A DNA stretch of 64,000 nt, taken from contig NZ_BBME01000009.1 in NCBI RefSeq assembly GCF_000971395.1, positions 248,001-312,000 of the forward strand, in the 5' to 3' direction. Positions within the stretch are counted from its first letter, which is position 1; the number at the start of each line of letters is the position of its first letter. The DNA is from Demequina iriomotensis (GTDB lineage Bacteria; Actinomycetota; Actinomycetes; Actinomycetales; Demequinaceae). A program made the translations under genes and the position numbers. Positions 26,202-34,445 of the stretch are shown here, in pieces. The notes under the pieces were generated by a model. It worked only from the letters and a program-made list of their open reading frames with translations, was not told where the DNA came from and did not search any database.

Positions 26202-27338
26202 TCAGCCGGGCAGGTCCCCGCCGTCTGCGGCGCAGCCCTTGCCCATGAGCAGGCCCTTCATGGTGGGGCCGGGCTTCGGCGGGCGGTCCGCGGAGAAGCC
26301 GTCCGCGTTCACGATGAGCTCCTGGGCGGCTGCGACCGGGCCGCCGTCGGTGGGCACCGTGAGCTCGGTCGACGGATCGACGGATCGCTTGAGGATCGCG
26401 AGCGCGATCGGGCCGAGCTCGTGGTGGCGCGCCACCGACGTCACGCGGCCCACCTCGGCGTCGTCGCGACCGAGCACCGTCGCGCCGGGCTCGGGGAGCG
26501 AGTGCCCCGAGCCGTCGAGGTGCAGCATCGTGAGGCGGCGCGGCGGCCGGCCCACGTTGTGGACCTTCGCGACGGTCTCCTGGCCGCGGTAGCAGCCCTT
26601 GTGCAGGTGCACCGCGGTGCGCAGCCAGTCGAGCTCGTGGGGGAGCGAGTGGTCGTCGACGTCGAACGCCGCGCGCGGACGATGCGCGGCGATGCGCAGC
26701 GCCTCGGTCGCCCAGGTGCCGGCGAGGGTCCAGCCGGACTCGAGGCGTGCCTCGATCTCGGCTCCCAGCGACGCGCGCGGCACGAGCACCAGGCGCCACG
26801 GCCGGACCGTCGTCGCCAGCGCCGTGGGGTCCGCGGCGTAGGAGGTGCCGCCGGCGGTGACGCCGGGCCACGGGTCCACCCAGGTGACGGGCTCGCCGTC
26901 GGCCGCCGGTCGCGAGACCGCCTCGCCGATCGCCGCCCAGTCCTCGGTCGCATCGTGCACCTCGACCCGCAGCATGAAGCGCATGCGGTCGAGGAACGTG
27001 GCGAGCGCGGGAGCGGACTCCGTGAGGAGCCACGCGGTCGCGCCATCGTCGACCAGGCCGGCGACGTGCTCGATGCGGCCCTGCGGTGACAGGATCATCA
27101 GCTCGGCCGACTCGCCCGGCGCGAGGCCGGCGACCTGCTGCGTGCACAGGGAGTCGAGCCACGTGAGGCGGTCGGGGCCGGTCACGGTCACGACGCCCAG
27201 GTGGGACTGGTCGGCCACGGCGCGGCCCTGCTCGAGCGCGCGCTGCTCCGCGGTGGGGTCGCCGTAGTGCCACGGGACGCCGGCGTCGGGGCCGAGGCCG
27301 GCGACCGCGCCGTGGCGGGTGAGGAGCGGTGAGGTCAT
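26202..27338 (-). CDS. ygfZ: YgfZ/GcvT-fold tetrahydrofolate-binding protein
   Basis: This 378-aa protein has the GcvT-like fold of YgfZ, which supports Fe-S cluster protein maturation with folate. The diagnostic motif LHKGCYRGQETVAKVHN (K-G-C-Y-x-G-Q-E) is intact near residue 260. The N-terminal part (VADQSHLGVVTVTGPDRLTWLDSLCTQQ) fits the folate-binding half. The ATG at 27338 is chosen over longer versions because it gives the family length. It follows the nitrobindin-like gene on the same strand by 25 bp. Confidence 0.94.
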   Translation of the reverse strand: MTSPLLTRHGAVAGLGPDAGVPWHYGDPTAEQRALEQGRAVADQSHLGVVTVTGPDRLTWLDSLCTQQVAGLAPGESAELMILSPQGRIEHVAGLVDDGATAWLLTESAPALATFLDRMRFMLRVEVHDATEDWAAIGEAVSRPAADGEPVTWVDPWPGVTAGGTSYAADPTALATTVRPWRLVLVPRASLGAEIEARLESGWTLAGTWATEALRIAAHRPRAAFDVDDHSLPHELDWLRTAVHLHKGCYRGQETVAKVHNVGRPPRRLTMLHLDGSGHSLPEPGATVLGRDDAEVGRVTSVARHHELGPIALAILKRSVDPSTELTVPTDGGPVAAAQELIVNADGFSADRPPKPGPTMKGLLMGKGCAADGGDLPG

Positions 27339-27363
27339 GGCGGGTGAACGATCGAGGGTGCCG

Positions 27364-27945
27364 TCAGGATTCCACGTCGGGCGCGATGGTCTCCGCGTCC
27401 TCGGGGACCGCGGGTCCGTCGACGCGCGACAGGCGCGCGCTCGCGTAGGACTGCAGCTCCTGGCCGAAGGCCGCGAGGTCCCAGGCCCACATGAGCTCGC
27501 CGCCGACGTTGCCGTACATGCGGGTCGCGCCGCGCACGTCGGGCCCGGACTCGGTGGCCGCCGCGAAGCGGGTCGCGAGGTCGATGCGCCCGTTGCCGAC
27601 GGCGCCGAAGTACGCGGTGAGCAGGCCCGACGCATCCGCGAGGACCACTTCGAGCGGGTGCTGGAAGTCCTTGAGCTCGACGCCCTCGGGCGCGCTCGGG
27701 GCGACCCGCCAGAAGCCGGACTCGGCGGACCAGACCTGGCCCTCCTCGCCGTCCGGACCCATGAGCGTGATGGTGGAGGTGTAGGTGAGGTACGGGCCGC
27801 CGTCGTGGTCGAACACCACGCGCTGGCGGAAGTCCGCGGCGTCGATGCCGGGGTAGTCCACGACGCCGTGGCCCTCCCAGGTGCCGACGATCCACGCGAG
27901 CGGGTAGACCTCGGGCGCGAGGTCCGACGGGATGACGAAGGTCAC
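27364..27945 (-). CDS. Ferric nitrobindin-like protein (FABP fold), apparently lacking the heme ligand
   Basis: This 193-aa beta-barrel protein of the nitrobindin/FABP family has the N-terminal GTWEGHG motif (LAWIVGTWEGHGVVDYP) and YFGAVGNGRIDLATRF. In heme-binding members a His near the C-terminus (in a PLxxHLxAxL segment) is the axial ligand. Here the equivalent reads QELQSYASARLSRV, with no His, so it probably does not bind heme the same way. The start GTG at 27945 overlaps the stop of a 36-codon upstream gene (GTGA), so the two are coupled. The true role of such nitrobindin-like proteins is unknown. Confidence 0.9.
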   Translation of the reverse strand: MTFVIPSDLAPEVYPLAWIVGTWEGHGVVDYPGIDAADFRQRVVFDHDGGPYLTYTSTITLMGPDGEEGQVWSAESGFWRVAPSAPEGVELKDFQHPLEVVLADASGLLTAYFGAVGNGRIDLATRFAAATESGPDVRGATRMYGNVGGELMWAWDLAAFGQELQSYASARLSRVDGPAVPEDAETIAPDVES

Positions 27946-28052
27946 CGCTTGGGCCCCTTGACCAGGCGGAAGGCGACGATGCCCGCGACCCAGGTGGTGG
28001 CGCCGAACGCGGCGACGGCGAGAACGGTGAAGGTGACCTCGAGTGCAGTCAT
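27942..28052 (-). CDS. 36-residue single-span membrane microprotein
   Basis: A short reading frame from ATG 28052 to TGA 27944-27942. It translates to MTALEVTFTVLAVAAFGATT, continuing WVAGIVAFRLVKGPKR. This is one hydrophobic span (about 7-29) with a basic C-terminal tail. The stop overlaps the GTG of the nitrobindin-like gene (GTGA), strong evidence that it is translated and coupled. The function is unknown. Conservation next to this gene in relatives would settle whether it is real. Confidence 0.75.
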   Translation of the reverse strand: MTALEVTFTVLAVAAFGATTWVAGIVAFRLVKGPKR

Positions 28053-28113
28053 GGGGCGAGTCTATGCCGGGACCGAGGTCCCGATCCACGTCCCGGGCGG
28101 ACGATGCGCGACG

Positions 28114-28470
28114 TCAGTAGACGAGCGCGGTCGCGTCGGTGGCCGTGGCCTCCGCGACGAACGCGGCGGCTCCCGCGATGCGGGCGCCCGCGAGGAGGTC
28201 GGCCTCCTCGATCTCGCGTCGCTTCGCGCATTGCGCGCACACCGTGAGCGTGCCCGCGGCCAGGACGGCGCCGCGCAGCTGCGACAGGGGCGGCGAGTGA
28301 GGGATCACCACGTCCTCGGTGCCGGGCAGCGCGTGGAGCGTGGCGTCGCCCGTGAGCCACACGCTGACCTCGAGGCCCGACGCGGCAGCGGTGGCGGCCA
28401 CGGTGAAGGCCTGCATGAGGGTCTCGACCCGCTCGGTCCCGCAGGTGACCTTGACGATGAGCGCGGGCAT
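28114..28470 (-). CDS. DsrE-family sulfur-relay-like protein
   Basis: This 118-aa DsrE/DsrF-like alpha/beta protein reads MPALIVKVTCGTERVETLM at the start, with PHSPPLSQLRGAVL and LTVCAQCAKRREIEEADLL later. Two Cys in CAQC and one in VTCGT could carry persulfide. DsrE proteins move sulfur or act as subunits in sulfur relay. It ends a same-strand run: thioredoxin, DUF4395, DsrE (2 bp apart). The cluster looks like a small thiol/sulfur module. A GGACGATGC word lies 7 bp after its stop. Confidence 0.85.
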   Translation of the reverse strand: MPALIVKVTCGTERVETLMQAFTVAATAAASGLEVSVWLTGDATLHALPGTEDVVIPHSPPLSQLRGAVLAAGTLTVCAQCAKRREIEEADLLAGARIAGAAAFVAEATATDATALVY

Positions 28471-28471
28471 G

Positions 28472-28912
28472 TCAGGCGGCGGTTCGGGTCGTGGCGCGCT
28501 TGAACAGCAGGTAGATCTCGCAGCCCAGGCACAGGTCGAACACGCTGTTGAGGAACGAGGCGAACGTGACGAAGCCGGTGAAGACGTAGAAGCCCGCGTC
28601 CCACCCGAGCAGGCCCGAGCCGACCGCGAGGATCGAGAAGCCGAGCCCCATCTGCTGCGCGAAGCGCGGCGGACGGAAGGACTCGGTCTCCTTCGGCGGC
28701 GCGAGCCGAGGGCGCACGGCCGTCTTGAACACCCACGACTGCACGGTGGCCTGCGGGCCGACGATCGCGCCGGGAATGAAGAGCGCGAGCAGCACCGCCA
28801 TGATGACGACGCCACCGGCATCGGCGCCCACGAGCAGGGCCGAGACGGAGAACGCGAGCTGGAAGAACGCGCCGAAGCGCGGGCCGCGCGGGTCGATCTG
28901 GATGTCGTTCAT
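28472..28912 (-). CDS. DUF4395 membrane protein with a CxxC motif
   Basis: This 146-aa protein has about four membrane segments in two pairs and a cytoplasmic loop (RPRLAPPKETESFRPPRFAQQMG). The family hallmark DLCLGCEIY near the C-terminus puts two Cys in CLGC at the membrane face, suitable for thiol exchange. It sits between the thioredoxin-like gene (59-bp gap) and DsrE (2-bp gap), and DUF4395 genes commonly neighbour thioredoxins. AGGAGG lies 6 nt before the ATG. It is probably an electron or sulfur conduit partner; biochemical proof is lacking. Confidence 0.86.
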   Translation of the reverse strand: MNDIQIDPRGPRFGAFFQLAFSVSALLVGADAGGVVIMAVLLALFIPGAIVGPQATVQSWVFKTAVRPRLAPPKETESFRPPRFAQQMGLGFSILAVGSGLLGWDAGFYVFTGFVTFASFLNSVFDLCLGCEIYLLFKRATTRTAA

Positions 28913-28971
28913 GTGAGCCTCCTGGCCGGAGTGTAGGCGCGCCGGGGATCCCGCGTCGCGGACCCCGGGTG

Positions 28972-29406
28972 CTAGATCGAGTAGTCGGTGCCGGTCCGCG
29001 GCACGGCGGCGAGCGCCTCGCGCGCCTGGGTCTCGGTGGGCGCCCCGGAGATGCGGGACACCACGACGCCGTCGCCGTCGAGCAGCAGGATGGTCGGCGT
29101 GCGCATGATCTCGAGCTCGCGCGCGAGGTCGAGCCGCTCGGCGGCGTCGATCTCGATGTGGGCGACGCGCTCGTCCTCGCCCGCGATCCGCGTGAGGAGC
29201 GCGGCGGTCGGCGGGCACTTCGCGCACATCGGCGTCGAGAACTGCACGAAGGTCGCGTGGTAGCCGCGCGGCGCGCCGAGCGTGGCGGAGGACAGCGCGC
29301 CCGCCCGCTCGACCTCGCGGGCCACCCCCTGGCGTCGCTGCCACCACAGCGCGACGACGGTCGCGATCGCGAGGATCGCGAGCACGATGAGGACACGGAT
29401 GAGCAT
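28972..29406 (-). CDS. Membrane-tethered thioredoxin-like protein
   Basis: This 144-aa protein begins with one membrane anchor (LIRVLIVLAILAIATVVALWW) and then a thioredoxin fold. The active site is TPMCAKCPPT (CxxC at about 60-63), the cis-Pro loop is RTPTILLLDGDG, and ATFVQFSTPMC matches thioredoxin strand 3. The anchor indicates N-in orientation with the catalytic domain outside. It is the first of three linked redox genes (thioredoxin, DUF4395, DsrE). Mycobacterium tuberculosis has a thioredoxin gene (thiX) near glnR in similar order. Confidence 0.9.
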   Translation of the reverse strand: MLIRVLIVLAILAIATVVALWWQRRQGVAREVERAGALSSATLGAPRGYHATFVQFSTPMCAKCPPTAALLTRIAGEDERVAHIEIDAAERLDLARELEIMRTPTILLLDGDGVVVSRISGAPTETQAREALAAVPRTGTDYSI

Positions 29407-29424
29407 GGGTTCCCTCGCTTGGGT

Positions 29425-30159
29425 TCAGCCGACCAGCAGGCGCCCGCCGACGTACACGAGCACCCCGGCAGACAGAACGGGGGCGAGGGCCGACGACATT
29501 CCCGGGAGCCAGCCCTTCGCGCGCGGCTCGCGCCTCATGAGCTCCTGGAGCAGCGTGACGATCACGGCGCACAGCAGGCCCACGCCGGCTCCCGCGTACC
29601 AGGGGAGCTCGGGGAACAGCGCGCCGGTCGCGAGCCCCGTGGCGGTGCCCAGCACCAGGGCGATCCCCGAGCTCAGCTGCGGGCGGCGCGTCGACACGCT
29701 CGCGATCGCGGAGACGGCGAGCGCGGCGCCGCCCGTGACCACCAGGTCCTCCGCGCCATGCGTGCGCGAGGCCGCGACCCACGCGGCGCCCGCGGAGACC
29801 ACGATCGCTCCGGCGCACGTCGCGGCGACGGAGGTGACCGCACGGCCGCGCGAGCTCGGCAGGAACACCTCGGACACGAGCGCGGCGATCGCCATGAGCG
29901 CCACGGCGACGACCATGTGGCGCAGGTGGGGAGCCGTGCGCCCGAGCACCACGGCGACGACCGCGAGGGTGCCGCCGCCCATGAGGATCACGGACGCCGC
30001 GCGCCGGCGCGAGGCGCGCAGCAGCGCGGGCCAGCCGAGCGCGAGCGCGACGATCATCGTGAGCACGACGACGGCGAGATACCTGGTCCCCAGGAATCCG
30101 CCCACCGCGATGAGCGCCGCGGCAGCGGCGCTGATGGTCGCCCTCGTGGTGGGAAGCAT
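29425..30159 (-). CDS. Unrecognised polytopic membrane protein
   Basis: This 244-aa protein is mostly hydrophobic, with about eight membrane segments separated by short loops such as RASRRRAAS, PSSRGRA and RRPQL. No catalytic or transport motif is recognisable. It starts at the ATG at 30159, 57 bp from the divergent glnR gene. It precedes the thioredoxin gene by 18 bp on the same strand, so it is probably the first gene of that operon. A similarly placed membrane gene occurs beside glnR in other actinobacteria. Confidence 0.75.
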   Translation of the reverse strand: MLPTTRATISAAAAALIAVGGFLGTRYLAVVVLTMIVALALGWPALLRASRRRAASVILMGGGTLAVVAVVLGRTAPHLRHMVVAVALMAIAALVSEVFLPSSRGRAVTSVAATCAGAIVVSAGAAWVAASRTHGAEDLVVTGGAALAVSAIASVSTRRPQLSSGIALVLGTATGLATGALFPELPWYAGAGVGLLCAVIVTLLQELMRREPRAKGWLPGMSSALAPVLSAGVLVYVGGRLLVG

Positions 30160-30216
30160 GGGCGTTAGTGTCTCAGACGCCCGCGCCGCTAGAGTGAACC
30201 GCAATCGGAGGTGGCG

Positions 30217-30921
30217 ATGGCAGACCTGCTCGTGCTCACACCGTCCACGGACGGTGCGGCTGAGGTGCTTCCTGCCCTCGCCCTGCTGTCGCACAGGACA
30301 CGTGTGGTCGCGCCGGAGCCGTCGGCGATGCTCGATGCGATGGACGCGGACGTCCTCGTGGTCGACGCGCGCACCGATCTGGTGGAGGCGCGCAACAACT
30401 GCAACCTCATCCAGGTGACCGGGGTCGCGGTGCCGCTGCTGCTGGTGCTGCGCGAGGGCGGCATGTCGATCGTCAACGCCGACTGGGGAGCCGCCGACGT
30501 GGTCCTGGCCGAGGCGTCCCCGGCCGAGGTCGAGGCGCGCATCCGCCTGCTCATCGGGCGTGCGAACGCCGCGGACCCCCTGGACCGCGTCGCGGAGTTC
30601 TCCTCGGGCGACCTCACGGTGGACGTCGGCGGTTACACCGCGCGGCTCAAGGGCGTGCCGCTCGATCTCACCTACAAGGAGTTCGAGCTCCTCAAGTACC
30701 TCATGCAGCACCCGGGCCGCGTCTACACGCGCGACCAGCTGCTGCAGGAGGTCTGGGGCTTCGACTACTACGGCGGCACGCGCACGGTCGACGTCCACGT
30801 GCGTCGCCTGCGTGCCAAGCTCGGCGCGGAGCACGAGCAGCTCATCGGCACCGTCCGCAACGTCGGCTACCGGTTCGATCCGCCTCAGCCGCAGCGCAGC
30901 GCCGCCTCCGAGACCGTCTAG
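30217..30921 (+). CDS. glnR: GlnR-like orphan response regulator
   Basis: This 234-aa OmpR-family protein has no partner kinase gene beside it. Its N-terminal receiver-like domain follows actinobacterial Gln[19 protein letters not shown] (conserved Asp and the ARTDL run) and [16 protein letters not shown]. Such GlnR receivers are atypical and are not switched by classic phosphorylation. The C-terminal winged helix ends [15 protein letters not shown] and [11 protein letters not shown]. GlnR controls nitrogen assimilation genes in this phylum. A -10 box TAGAGT (30190-30195) and GGAGG (30207-30211) support the ATG at 30217. Confidence 0.9.
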   Translation: MADLLVLTPSTDGAAEVLPALALLSHRTRVVAPEPSAMLDAMDADVLVVDARTDLVEARNNCNLIQVTGVAVPLLLVLREGGMSIVNADWGAADVVLAEASPAEVEARIRLLIGRANAADPLDRVAEFSSGDLTVDVGGYTARLKGVPLDLTYKEFELLKYLMQHPGRVYTRDQLLQEVWGFDYYGGTRTVDVHVRRLRAKLGAEHEQLIGTVRNVGYRFDPPQPQRSAASETV

Positions 30922-30970
30922 CGCCCCCGATAGGATCGGGGTGTCCCTCCCTTCCTTCACCAGGAGCACC

Positions 30971-32326
30971 ATGACCTCTCGCCCGCCCGCCCGTCTCTTC
31001 TCGCGCCTCACGCCGTCCACCGAGCGCACGCTCGTCGACGTGCTGCGCACCGAGCGCGCCGGCGGGATCCTGCTGCTCATCGGCACGGCGGCGGCGCTCA
31101 TCTTCGCGAACACGCCGCTGCAGGGCGTGTACGAGCGGCTGAGCGAGCTCACGCTGGGCCCGCACGCGCTCCACCTCGACCTCAGCGTCGCGGACTGGGC
31201 CAAGGACGGGCTGCTGGCGATCTTCTTCTTCGTCATCGGCCTCGAGCTCAAGCGCGAGATCGTCGCGGGAGAGCTGCGGAAGCCGTCGACCGCGGTGGTG
31301 CCCATCGTCGCGGCGATCGGCGGCATGGCGATGCCCGCGCTGCTCTACGTGGGCGTCAACTCCATGTTCGCCGGCGGCTCGCTCGACGGGTGGGCGGTGC
31401 CGACGGCGACCGACATCGCGTTCGCGATCGCGGTGCTCGCCGTGGTCGGCAAGTGGCTCCCGAACGCGCTGCGCGCGTTCCTGCTCACGCTCGCGGTGGT
31501 CGACGATCTGCTCGCGATCATCATCATCGCCGTGTTCTTCTCGAGCGACCTCCACTTCGAGTGGCTCGCCGCCTCGCTCGCGTGCATCGCCGTCTTCGGC
31601 CTGCTGCTGCGCAAGGGCTGGAACCACGCCTGGCTGCTGTTCCCGCTCGCGTTCGCCGCGTGGGCCTTCATGCACGCCTCGGGCGTCCACGCCACCATCG
31701 CCGGCGTCGCGCTGGGCCTCATGGTGCCGGCCGTCGCGCGCAAGGGAGAGCGCACCTCGCTCGCCGAGCACTGGGAGCACGTGTGGCGCCCCGTCTCGGC
31801 CGCGGTCGCCGTGCCGGTCTTCGCGTTCTTCGCCGCGGGCGTCACCATCGACGCCGAGTCCATCTCGGCCGTCGCGCACGACCCGGTGGCGCACGGCGTC
31901 ATCGCGGGCCTGGTGATCGGCAAACCGCTCGGCATCGTCCTCGCCACGTGGCTGGTCGCCACGTTCACCAAGGCCACGCTCGACCGCGGGCTCGCGTGGA
32001 TCGACGTGGCGGGCATGGGCATGCTCGCGGGCATCGGCTTCACCGTGTCGCTCCTGATCGGCGAGCTGGCCTTCACCTCTGACCCGGAGCGGGTCGAGGC
32101 GGTGAAGCTGGCCGTCCTGTTCGCGTCGGTGCTCTCGGCGCTGCTGGGCGCCGCGGTGCTGTTCTTCCGCGACCGCTTCTACCGCCGCCTGTACGAGCGC
32201 CGCTCCAACCCGATCCCGCTGCCATCGAACCGCATGGCCAAGCCGGAGGAGCTCGGCCGCAGCGTCGGCGTCGACCCCGCCGAGGTGGGCGTCGAGGCGC
32301 CCGCGGGAGACGACAAGGGCCACTGA
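30971..32326 (+). CDS. nhaA: Na+/H+ antiporter NhaA
   Basis: This 451-aa, 12-segment protein carries the NhaA core: FFFVIGLELKREIVAGEL, VPTATDIAFAIAVLAVVGK (the TDIAF crossing), LTLAVVDDLLAIIII with the essential paired Asp, and GKPLGIVLATW. It exports Na+ or Li+ in exchange for protons. The C-terminal tail of about 60 residues is charged and soluble. A TAGGAT box (30931-30936) inside a CCCCGAT/ATCGGGG palindrome lies just upstream and AGGAGC precedes the ATG. It is convergent with nth, sharing the palindrome at 32332-32355. Confidence 0.96.
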   Translation: MTSRPPARLFSRLTPSTERTLVDVLRTERAGGILLLIGTAAALIFANTPLQGVYERLSELTLGPHALHLDLSVADWAKDGLLAIFFFVIGLELKREIVAGELRKPSTAVVPIVAAIGGMAMPALLYVGVNSMFAGGSLDGWAVPTATDIAFAIAVLAVVGKWLPNALRAFLLTLAVVDDLLAIIIIAVFFSSDLHFEWLAASLACIAVFGLLLRKGWNHAWLLFPLAFAAWAFMHASGVHATIAGVALGLMVPAVARKGERTSLAEHWEHVWRPVSAAVAVPVFAFFAAGVTIDAESISAVAHDPVAHGVIAGLVIGKPLGIVLATWLVATFTKATLDRGLAWIDVAGMGMLAGIGFTVSLLIGELAFTSDPERVEAVKLAVLFASVLSALLGAAVLFFRDRFYRRLYERRSNPIPLPSNRMAKPEELGRSVGVDPAEVGVEAPAGDDKGH

Positions 32327-32331
32327 ACCCG

Positions 32332-32355
32332 CGCATCGTCCCCGGGGACGATGCG
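32332..32355. terminator. Perfect 24-bp palindrome made of an inverted GGACGATGCG pair
   Basis: CGCATCGTCCCC (32332-32343) is followed directly by its exact reverse complement (32344-32355). Each half is one copy of the window-wide word. It starts 6 bp after nhaA and ends 8 bp before the nth stop, so it can act as a bidirectional terminator or as a cruciform. Confidence 0.85.
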
Positions 32356-32362
32356 GCGCGTC

Positions 32363-33064
32363 CTACGCGTCGGCGCGCACCCGCGCGCCCGGCGCGGTGG
32401 GGCACAGCGCTGCGATCTCGCAGCTGCCGCAGTCGGGCTTGCGCGCCATGCACCGGCGGCGGCCGTGGAAGATCACGCGGTGCGACCACAGCGTCCACTC
32501 GCGACGCTCGATGAGCGCCATGAGGTCGCGCTCGACCACCACCGGGTCGTCGTTCACCGTGAGGCCGAGCCTCCGCGCGAGGCGGCCCATGTGCGTGTCG
32601 ACCGTGATGCCGGGGATGTCGAAGGCGTTGCCGAGCACCACGTTCGCGGTCTTGCGGCCGACGCCGCGCAGCGTGACCAGGTCGCGCTGACGGCCGGGCA
32701 CCTCGCCGTCGAAGCGGTCGACCAGGTCCCGGCTGAGCCCGAGCAGCGACTCCGCCTTGGCGCGGTAGAAGCCCGTGGGGCGGATGAGCGCCTCGAGCTC
32801 GTCGCGGTCGGCGCCGGCCATCGCGCGCGCGTCGGGGAAGCGCGCGAACAGCGCGGGGGTGACCTGGTTGACGCGGACGTCGGTGCACTGCGCGCTCAGC
32901 ACCGTGGCGACCAGGAGCTCGAACGCGTCGCGGTGGTCGAGCTCGCAATGCGCGTCCGGGTAGACCTCCGCGAGGGCGCGGTTGATCGCCCGCGCGCGCC
33001 GCACCAGCGCGACCGGCGGGGCGTCCTGGGAGGACGATGCGACGGTGAGCGGGGTGCGGGCCAT
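32363..33064 (-). CDS. nth: Endonuclease III
   Basis: This 233-aa bifunctional DNA glycosylase/AP lyase repairs oxidised pyrimidines. The helix-hairpin-helix region contains [17 protein letters not shown], with the catalytic Lys in GRKTANVV. The catalytic Asp is in [15 protein letters not shown]. The 4Fe-4S ligands are C-x6-C-x2-C-x5-C ([17 protein letters not shown]). The length matches the family. It is convergent with nhaA and divergent from the gene at 33158, in the nth-crp order common in actinobacteria. A GGACGATGC word is at 33032. Confidence 0.97.
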   Translation of the reverse strand: MARTPLTVASSSQDAPPVALVRRARAINRALAEVYPDAHCELDHRDAFELLVATVLSAQCTDVRVNQVTPALFARFPDARAMAGADRDELEALIRPTGFYRAKAESLLGLSRDLVDRFDGEVPGRQRDLVTLRGVGRKTANVVLGNAFDIPGITVDTHMGRLARRLGLTVNDDPVVVERDLMALIERREWTLWSHRVIFHGRRRCMARKPDCGSCEIAALCPTAPGARVRADA

Positions 33065-33157
33065 GCGCCCACCCTAGACCGCTCAAGCGCGCCGTCCCGG
33101 CGGCCGATAGACGGAGGGACAGGCGCGCGACGCGCGCGACGGACGAGGGAGGTGGGC

Positions 33158-33562
33158 GTGGCGACAGCGACGACGGCGAGCGTCATCGCCGATCTTCGGC
33201 AGCGTCGCCGCGACACCCGGCGCGAGCTTGCGCGGGTGCGCTGGTGGCGCCGCCTGGTGCGCGCGCGCCGCGACCTCGCCGTGGCGTTCGTGGCCGAGCC
33301 CATCGGGGCTGGTAACGCGGGACTCGAGCTGTCGTGGGAGGCGCTCGCCGCGGGCGCGCCGACCACCTCGGAGCTGTCCGGCGCGGTGTGGCCCGAAGGG
33401 AGCGCTCTCTCGTTCGGGACGCTCGAGGAACTGGACGATCTGGACGCGCGACTCGCCGCCTACGAGTCTCGAGTGGCCTCCACCCTTGATAATGTGACGG
33501 GCCAGATGGTGCGCGCGATGGCTCGAGCGCACGCGGTCGAGATGGAGATTGAGGAGGCCTGA
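33158..33562 (+). CDS. Small basic protein of unknown function upstream of crp
   Basis: This 134-aa protein has a basic N-terminal helix (IADLRQRRRDTRRELARVRWWRRLVRARRDLAV), split here at residue 20 for description, followed by a variable middle and an acidic C-terminal helix (LDDLDARLAAYESRVASTLDNV to AVEMEIEEA). Heptad-like spacing suggests a coiled coil. It begins at the GTG at 33158, with GAGGGAGG 5 nt upstream. Its stop precedes the crp start by 1 bp, so the two are co-transcribed. I do not recognise a family. Confidence 0.8.
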   Translation: MATATTASVIADLRQRRRDTRRELARVRWWRRLVRARRDLAVAFVAEPIGAGNAGLELSWEALAAGAPTTSELSGAVWPEGSALSFGTLEELDDLDARLAAYESRVASTLDNVTGQMVRAMARAHAVEMEIEEA

Positions 33563-33563
33563 C

Positions 33564-34256
33564 ATGCCCGATGCGGCACGCGAGGAGCAGCTGCTCCGGT
33601 CGTCGCCGCTGTTCGGCGGCATGGACGGGACCACGGCGCGTTCGCTGATCTCCCAGATGCACCGCCGCGAGCTCTCGCGCGGCGACACGATCTTCGCCGA
33701 GGGCGACGACGGCCACGCGCTCTACGTCGTGGTCAAGGGCAAGGTCAAGCTCGCGCGGACCGCGCGCGACGGCCGCGAGAACCTGCTCGCGCTGCTCGGC
33801 GCCGGCGACATGCTCGGCGAGCTGTCGGTGTTCGACCCGGGCCCGCGGATGTCGCGGGCGCACACGGTCGAGGACACCATCGTCTACGAGCTGCCCAAGC
33901 AGGTGCTCGACACCTGGCTCGACGATCACCTGGAGATGTCGCGCCACATGCTGCGCGCCCTCGCGCAGCGGATCCGCCGCCAGTCCAACACGATGGCGGA
34001 CCTGGTGTTCTCCGACGTCCCGGGCCGCGTGGCGAAGGCGATCCTCGAGCTGGGGCACCGGTTCGGACGCATGGAGCGCGGCCACGTGACCGTGCGTCAC
34101 GGACTCACCCAGGAGGAGCTCGCCCAGCTGGTGGGCGCGTCGCGTGAGACGGTCAACAAGGCGCTCGCGGACTTTGCGTCGCGCGGCTGGATCGACGTGC
34201 ACATCGGCGCCGTCGAGGTCTACGAGCCCGAGCGCCTGCGCGCCCGCTCGCGCTGA
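33564..34256 (+). CDS. crp: CRP/FNR-family cAMP-type transcription factor (GlxR-like)
   Basis: This 230-aa protein has an N-terminal cyclic-nucleotide-binding domain. The phosphate-binding cassette reads GELSVFDPGPRMSRAHTV, with Glu and Arg positions kept, so cAMP binding is likely. The long dimerisation helix (MLRALAQRIRRQSNTMADL) is followed by a C-terminal winged helix with recognition segment TQEELAQLVGASRETVNKALADF. It is close in motif to actinobacterial global regulator GlxR/Cmr. Start ATG 33564 with GAGGAGG upstream. It is co-transcribed with the small basic gene at 33158. Confidence 0.94.
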   Translation: MPDAAREEQLLRSSPLFGGMDGTTARSLISQMHRRELSRGDTIFAEGDDGHALYVVVKGKVKLARTARDGRENLLALLGAGDMLGELSVFDPGPRMSRAHTVEDTIVYELPKQVLDTWLDDHLEMSRHMLRALAQRIRRQSNTMADLVFSDVPGRVAKAILELGHRFGRMERGHVTVRHGLTQEELAQLVGASRETVNKALADFASRGWIDVHIGAVEVYEPERLRARSR

Positions 34257-34299
34257 CCCACCGCTCCCTCCCCGGTCATCCCCGGACCGACGCCGGACA

Positions 34300-34392
34300 C
34301 TGGCAACGGATCTCGCGGCGACACGCCGCGTCCCGACGCCGGTGCGCCGCGACACGCCCGCAACCCGGGACAAGGTCCGTTGCTGCTGCCAG
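34300..34392. repeat. Intergenic hairpin element, copy A
   Basis: An imperfect long inverted repeat with ends CTGGCAACGGA (34300-34310) and TCCGTTGCTGCTGCCAG. Its right half (about 34348-34382) is nearly identical to 50391-50427: CGCGACACGCCCGCRAMCCG, then GGAC-N2-GRTCCGTTG. Both copies lie between convergent genes. Confidence 0.7.
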
Positions 34393-34405
34393 GCAGGGCG
34401 GGGCG

Positions 34406-34440
34406 GGACGATGCGCGGCCGCCGGGGCCACGCATCGTCC
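34406..34440. terminator. Inverted GGACGATGCG pair between crp and ridA
   Basis: GGACGATGCG (34406-34415) and its reverse complement CGCATCGTCC (34431-34440) flank a 15-bp loop containing CGGCC/GGGGCC bases that can extend the stem. It lies 6 bp from the convergent ridA stop. Confidence 0.75.
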
Positions 34441-34445
34441 GATCC

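Noticed and set aside
28305-29818. Long leftward frames spanning DsrE, DUF4395 and thioredoxin genes
   Set aside because: They are out-of-frame shadows. The three short genes each have clear family motifs and starts.
30217-30921. The regulator at 30.2 kb as a conventional two-component response regulator
   Set aside because: It follows GlnR in its receiver region and has no adjacent kinase, so phosphorylation control was not assumed.
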